From Cephalotus follicularis (taxonomy: Eukaryota; Streptophyta; Magnoliopsida; Oxalidales; Cephalotaceae), in assembly GCA_001972305.1 (NCBI GenBank), contig BDDD01000712.1, forward strand, positions 265,943 to 329,942: a stretch of DNA of 64,000 bases, read 5' to 3'. Shown piece by piece: positions 59,225 through 64,000 of this stretch. The notes under the pieces were generated by a model that was not told the DNA's origin, did not search any database, and saw only the letters and a program-made list of their open reading frames with translations. Made by a program: the position numbers and the translations under genes. Positions within the stretch are counted from its first letter, which is position 1; each line of letters starts with the position of its first letter.

Positions 59225-59395
59225 ACCGTCGACGCTTTATGCTTTCAAAACCAAACTTGTCGACGCTTTAATGTTTAAACTGAGTAGTCGATGTTTTATA
59301 CTTATGCTCTCTAAAACCGTCGACTCTTTTGTGTGTTAACTGAATAGTCGACACTTTACGTTTTTTAACTAAACTTGTCGACGCTTAGTGCCTGC
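59225..59395. repeat. Dyad array in LTR M
   Basis: Seven motifs of the ACCGTCGACGCTTT, TAGTCGACACTTT and TTGTCGACGCTTA kind in 170 bases. Confidence 0.75.
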
Positions 59396-59989
59396 TTTGC
59401 GAAATGTCACTGTTTCTCGCAATTTTCAATTCCAAACCGTTTCTTTTTTTAAATTGATTTCATAGGAAGCCTCCCTAAGGCCTTGTAACCTATGGAAATC
59501 CTTTTAACACTTGGATTTCAAAGATAAAGTTTCAAAGAAGAAGTTAAGAAAATTCCCAACAAAAGAGTTTACACAATGGTTTAGGAAATGATTTCCAATG
59601 AATGGTTCGGATAGCTCCATTTGTGGGATATCTGGATACGGATATTCTCTATTTGACTTCCCTTCTATTCATTACAACTTCGATAGGGACCAACCAAATG
59701 GTTATGAAAATTGATTACCAAACTGAATCATGGAAATGAAAATGACTTGTGGATACGAAAAATAACTTATGGCCATGTAAATGATTTTAACGATTTGGCG
59801 GATGTGGATCCTATGAGATCCTTTATGAAATGGTCCCTATCCTTTAAATGAATATATGTCAGGGGTTACGAGTATGGTTTAGTTATGGTTATGGATATCA
59901 TTGCTTGAGACCTATGATATAACCCATTCGTAATCTTCGTTTCCGTCGCGAGGATTATGGATGTTAGATCACATCATTACTGGAGGTTA

Positions 59990-60145
59990 CTGGTGCCTAC
60001 GGGTTCTGACCGTTTTTACGGATTTACCACTATATTACTGGTTCTGACCGTTTTTACGGCTTTACCACTACACTACGGGTTGTGACCGTTTTGATGGCTT
60101 TACCACTATACTTACGGGTTTTGACCATTTTTACGGCTTAGCCAT
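59990..60145. repeat. Tandem array in LTR M
   Basis: Four units of about 38 bases, each with GGTTCTGACCGTTTTTACGG followed by CTTTACCACTA. Confidence 0.88.
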
Positions 60146-60560
60146 GATGTGATCAGCGTTATCTCTTCCCCACTCGGCTACGACCTCAAAAGGGTAGGTA
60201 GTCGGTGGTAGTACTATCTCGGGCCGAAGGGGCAGAGTAGTACTCAGACCTACGGATTATTTGTCCCTACGTATGATTTTTGATTGTTTACGGAGTGTCT
60301 ACAGGCCTATAGCCTTTGATGTGATTAGGACCAGCCAAGTATACCACTGCTTAGGGACGGTTGGTATACTGACGCTGTCTGCAATTGTCATTCATACTCA
60401 TGACATTATATGACACATGATACACATTGTTCACCACATCACATATGATTATATTGATTACATGCATAGCACATTACTACCCTGTGGCATGCATGACATA
60501 TTGTTATATACCTGTTGCACTACATGGCATATAGTATACCCACACGACATTATGTCGCTA

Positions 60561-60588
60561 ACCCATTTCCCCTGTATGCGAAATGGGT
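60561..60588 (+). other. U5 hairpin of LTR M
   Basis: Arms ACCCATTTC (60561-60569) and GAAATGGGT (60580-60588) pair perfectly over nine bases around a ten-base loop. It is preceded by GTCGCTA and followed by CAGGCTCAGG. Confidence 0.82.
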
Positions 60589-61279
60589 CAGGCTCAGGCC
60601 CAGGTGATGGACTGCAGTGAGGTAAGCTGAGAAGGACGTGTTTTCTATAGCAGATTTTGTTAGTTATTTGGTATGCGGATTTTGCTTATATGGAGTTGCT
60701 TATAAAGAGTTGTATAAAAAGGGGCATCATGTTTATGGTTTACTTATATGAGACGTATAAAAGGCCTTGTATTTATATATGATTGTACGAATGTATAAAA
60801 CTTGTGATGTATAAGAGACAAAATCTAAAGATGTATAAGAGTTGTTTTATTTCAGCTATCGACCTGCCGACATGTGGCAGTGCTTATGATATATGTGTTG
60901 ATGTATTAGACAGGGACAGGTCCATCATTTGAGTTGTTATAATGATATAGTTCTTAGTAAGATGTGATTGCTGAGGGCTAAGCCCCATATATATATAAAC
61001 TGCTGATTCTTCCTTCTGGAGTGTGGAGATATAAATTGTGTTTTTTTTGCATGGGGATATAGTCCGATTAACGAATACTTCATGCCCGATTTTCGGGTGA
61101 TTTTCAGAGTTAGTTTTTTTTTGAATTGATTATTCCGTTAATGTTATATGACTTTGATTTAAAGTTTATATTTATATCACTATTGGAGTATGATTATATG
61201 ATTGAAAGGATTGAAGGGAATGTATATATCACGCATCGGATCGTGGGGCTTTACTCCCGCGGTTCGCGGCATGACAGCT

Positions 61280-61291
61280 TGGTATCAGAGC
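61280..61291 (+). promoter_or_regulatory. Element N primer-binding site (tRNA-iMet)
   Basis: TGGTATCAGAGC, three bases after the LTR end. Confidence 0.95.
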
Positions 61292-61549
61292 CGGTCTATC
61301 CTAGATACATCAGGATAGGTTCATAGGCTGTTGGGAATTAAAAGTGATTAATTCAATAAAGTGCTATTTGGATTTAATTGGTGTTGCGGAATAATAATAA
61401 GGGTTGTGTTGAGTTCTTAGAGATTAAGTGATATGGACAAGTTGCTCTTAATGGAATTTAGTGATATTGATGAATTATGGTTTTGTAATTGTCTTGGATT
61501 ATGATTGTGGAAATCGATAGATGACTTTTGTCTCTTATGCAAGGTAGGT

Positions 61550-62820
61550 ATGGAAGGCCGACGTGGAAATGCCGCAAGAGGAGGTAGAACCGGGCCGACA
61601 ATTACACGGACTCAATCCACCAGAGCTGCAGTACAGCAAAGTGCGGCCCAGGAAGCAGAAAATGCTACTCCTAACCGAGGAGAATCCAGAGGTTTTCAGA
61701 GGGAAAATCGTTCTTTGATAAACATAGTGAACGCATTTATGCGGCGTCAAGGGGCTACAACAGAACAAACCCCAGTTGGAAGACAGGTTAGGTGTACAGC
61801 AGAAGCACATGAACAAACCCCAACAGTAAGACCAGCTTGGCATGTTGAGGCATCAAGGAGATCAGTAGGTCATCCAAGGCTTAGAGATGATCTTTAATTA
61901 TGTTCTTGGAGCTAAATCCTCCACATTTCTCAGGAGATTCAGATGACGTTGCTTCCGAAGAATGGTTAACACAAATGGATAAGATTTTTGAGATCCTAGG
62001 GTGTACAGATTCTCAGAAGATTGCTTTTGTCACTAGTATGCTCCGAGGTGAAGCAAAATTGTGGTGGAGAATGGTTAAATCCTCCTGGGAAGAATCAGGG
62101 GTGGTAAGATCTTGGGATATGTTTGTCACAGAGTTTAACGAGAAGTATCCACCCGAGATTAACCTTGAGGAGAAGGAGGCTGAATTCCTTAGTCTAATGC
62201 AAGGTGATATGTCTGTACCTAAATACGAATCTAAATAGTTGGATTAGCGAGGTTTGTCCCTCATTTGGTGGGTACTGAAGCAAGAAAAGCCAAGGAAGTC
62301 TTTGGTAGTCTTAGGTCAGACATTAGACAAAGATTAGTACCATTTCGATCAGCATCCTTCTATGTGTTGACCTACAGAGCTAGGGAGCTTGAATCCGTGG
62401 CTGAAGAATTTTACATCATGAGGATTCAGAGTGGTAGCAGTAGGTCTGCTTCTGATGGTTGGCACTCAGGGAGGAGTTCTGGGAGTAGTAACAAGTCCCA
62501 GAGATCCGGGAACAACAGTCCTGGACAGAGTGGTTCGCCTCAGGCTATCGGTAGTCCAACCATGATTGCAGGTCAGGGAGAACAGCTTAGAGGAATCCAA
62601 CAAAGAAGATGAAGTCGTGGATTTTGACAGAGGGAGCAGAGGAGAATGGCAGGCTTGGGAGGTTGCTCTAGACTTGCAAGTAGTGGTAGTCAGGTTTCCT
62701 TTGACCCGTACGTGCACTGTCAACGCATGAATCACGTATCTGATGATTGCTGGTGGAAGGTTGGCAGATGTATGAGGTGTGGAGCTTCCTACCATATGGT
62801 TAGAGTGTGTCCCCATGAAT
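61550..62820 (+). pseudogene. Element N gag with CCHC knuckle (fossil)
   Basis: The ATG at 61550 begins MEGRRGNAARGGRTGP. The gag core (61900-62240) shows LELNPPHFSGDSDDVASEEW, LTQMDKIFEILGCTDSQKI, MLRGEAKLWWRMVKSSWEES and FLSLMQGDMSVPKYES. The next part (62265-62440) has VFGSLRSDIRQRLVPF. A Ser/Gly-rich spacer leads to CMRCGASYHMVRVCP (about 62770-62815), a clear C-X2-C-X4-H-X4-C knuckle. The leader from the primer site is about 260 bases. Broken. Confidence 0.88.
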
Positions 62821-63059
62821 GATATGGTTTCCAGAGCCAGCAGGTACAAGGTATGGGTCAGTTTCCAGGAGATTTTCATCAAGGCCAGAGTATCGGCTAT
62901 CAACCAAGCCATGATTTTGGACAGCTGTATCAGGATCACCCTGGTACTAGTTCACCTTCTCATGCGAGAAGAGATCGAGGTAAGCGACCTATGGGATCGA
63001 CGCCTCCAAAAGAGTAGAGTTATGCTATGAACAAGGGAGCTATTGGGGTCTGCTTAAGT

Positions 63060-64000
63060 TTGAAGGTACTATTCTTATTTCTCTATAAATAACCTGGACT
63101 CCTATAAATTCGGGTTCATTCTGTTTATGCATTACCTTGAAATTTGTATGTCATGATAATGTGAAATCTGGATATTTATTGGATGTTATGTAAACTAACA
63201 CCCCAATAGTAGAATCTATTCATCCCGAATGTGTGTGTGAGTCATGTTCTATAGAAATAGCCGACTCTATATGATGACAAACCTCTTAGGTTGCCAATGG
63301 ATGAGTTGAAAGTGATTACAGGGATGACTCCAAGCGGATATGTATTGTTGCTAACAGCTCAAAGTCACGATATGGACTTTATGAACGGATCGTAATGTCG
63401 TTTGGGGGTGACCAATGCCCTGCTGCATTCGTAAACCTTATGAAAAGGGTGTGTAATCCATATCTTAACCGAATCATCGTAATCTCCTTCAATGACGTGT
63501 TAGTGCATTCCAAGCCTACGGAATACCATGGAAGCGGTTGCGCTGAGCATGGCAAGTCTTGCGAGATCCTCGATGGTATGCCAAGTTCAGTAAATATGAA
63601 TTTTTGTTATCGGAGGAAGTTTTCCTCGGTCACATTGTCTCTAGTGTCAGTTCATCTATGGACCTAACAAGGATAGAAGCATTGAAGGATTGGAAACGGC
63701 TAACCAACGTGACTGAAATCCACAGTTTCTTTGGCTTAGCGGGCTTTTACCGCCGCTTTGTCAAGGAAATTTTTTGGATTATTACACCGTTGACCCGATT
63801 GACGCAGAAAGAAGGGATGTAAATGATGGCAGTTGAGAAGGGACCTTCTAGGAGTTAAAACATCGTCTGATATCTACGCCGATCATAGCTTTACCTGAGG
63901 GTAGTGAAGATTGTGTGGTATATAGTGATGTCTCAGGAAATGGTTGGATTTTGTTTATGGTTATATAGGGAAGTGAGTGCCTATGTCTCAAGGAAAGTTG
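63060..64000 (+). pseudogene. Element N protease, RT and RNase H remnants (fossil)
   Basis: Protease-like text is faint at 63060-63170. RT is recognisable from AAFVNLMKRVCNPYLNRIIV and NDVLVHSKPTEYH (63415-63530), then [18 protein letters not shown] and the connection IHSFFGLAGFYRRFVKEIF (63590-63800). RNase H starts near 63890 with ALPEGSEDCVVYSDVSGNGW. It runs off the window edge. Heavily broken; shorter than the family's usual pol. Confidence 0.8.

Larger units (their letters stand above)
58092..61276 (+). repeat. LTR M: 5' LTR of element N (3185 bp)
   Basis: Starts TGTAATACCCTG and ends GCGGCATGACA. Order: a CTGGC...GCCAG inverted repeat (58150-58172), a GA-rich tract (58215-58290), TGAGTCA-type clusters (58480-58780), GTCGACGCTTT dyads (59225-59395), a tandem array (59990-60145) and a U5 hairpin (60561-60588). 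Related to solo LTR 1 and LTR X in reverse orientation. Confidence 0.88.
53909..64000 (+). mobile_element. Element L: Ty3/gypsy, 5' part, interrupted by element N
   Basis: Plus-strand element inserted in J: 5' LTR (53909-56292), primer-like site, gag, knuckle and protease up to 58091, where N begins. Its remainder should lie after N, outside the window. The LTR is in the G/H/B group by its reversed end. The coding part is broken in several places. Confidence 0.78.
58092..64000 (+). mobile_element. Element N: Ty3/gypsy, 5' LTR, gag and part of pol
   Basis: Plus-strand element within protease of L; left target duplication candidate TTCAG at 58087-58091. LTR 58092-61276, primer site at 61280, gag, knuckle, then degraded protease, RT and RNase H sequence up to the window edge. 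Tekay-like. It must be younger than L but is heavily broken. Confidence 0.85.

Noticed and set aside
61280-61291. Match to tRNA sequence
   Set aside because: Only the 12 bases of a primer-binding site; no tRNA gene body around it.
1-64000. Host protein-coding genes
   Set aside because: Every longer similarity I can recognise is to gag or pol of LTR retrotransposons; remaining stretches are LTR sequence.

Overview
This window looks like a gene-poor stretch of a large angiosperm nuclear genome. Every stretch I can assign belongs to a retrotransposon. Most are Ty3/gypsy chromoviruses of the Tekay/Del type: gag, CCHC knuckle, aspartic protease, RT, RNase H, an integrase with a C-terminal chromodomain-like tail, LTRs of about 2-3.3 kb with TGT...ACA-like ends, and initiator-Met tRNA primer sites. 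One element is Ty1/copia of the SIRE/Maximus type. I see no host gene, rRNA, tRNA or CRISPR. All coding regions are fossils; most are broken several times, and element E is the best preserved.

The layout is a nest. Element C (+ strand, 16184-47575 in six visible pieces) is the old host. Its left side is covered by partial LTR X (13608-16183). X contains element B (- strand, gag and 5' LTR, 10692-13607), and B contains element A (- strand, 1-10691), which itself carries a solo LTR (2923-5951, target duplication TAACT). Further right, C is interrupted by LTR D (16453-20952, holding a solo SIRE LTR), LTR G (21314-37651, target duplication CCCTC), LTR H (38130-43250), LTR I (44483-47204) and the copia element J (47576-53908). 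G contains the complete element E (21973-35954, target duplication CTTCC), and E's left LTR contains element F. H contains a different LTR-like insertion (40102-42676). J is cut by element L (LTR at 53909-56292), and L is cut by element N (LTR at 58092-61276, gag-pol to the window edge).

Two non-coding patterns recur across the LTRs and are the main reason for a second look. First, most LTRs carry an array of short dyads centred on TCGA. The form differs by family: AGCGTCGACGCT, ACAGTCGACTGT or GACATCGATGTC. The arrays also occur in the unrelated copia LTRs. Second, near the U5 end, several LTRs carry a CTAACCC-type block, in some cases folded into a strong hairpin, one with a TTCG loop. In the best-delimited LTRs the order is the same: dyad array, then a family-specific tandem array, then the CTAACCC block. 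This suggests a shared regulatory layout in LTRs whose other sequence has diverged.
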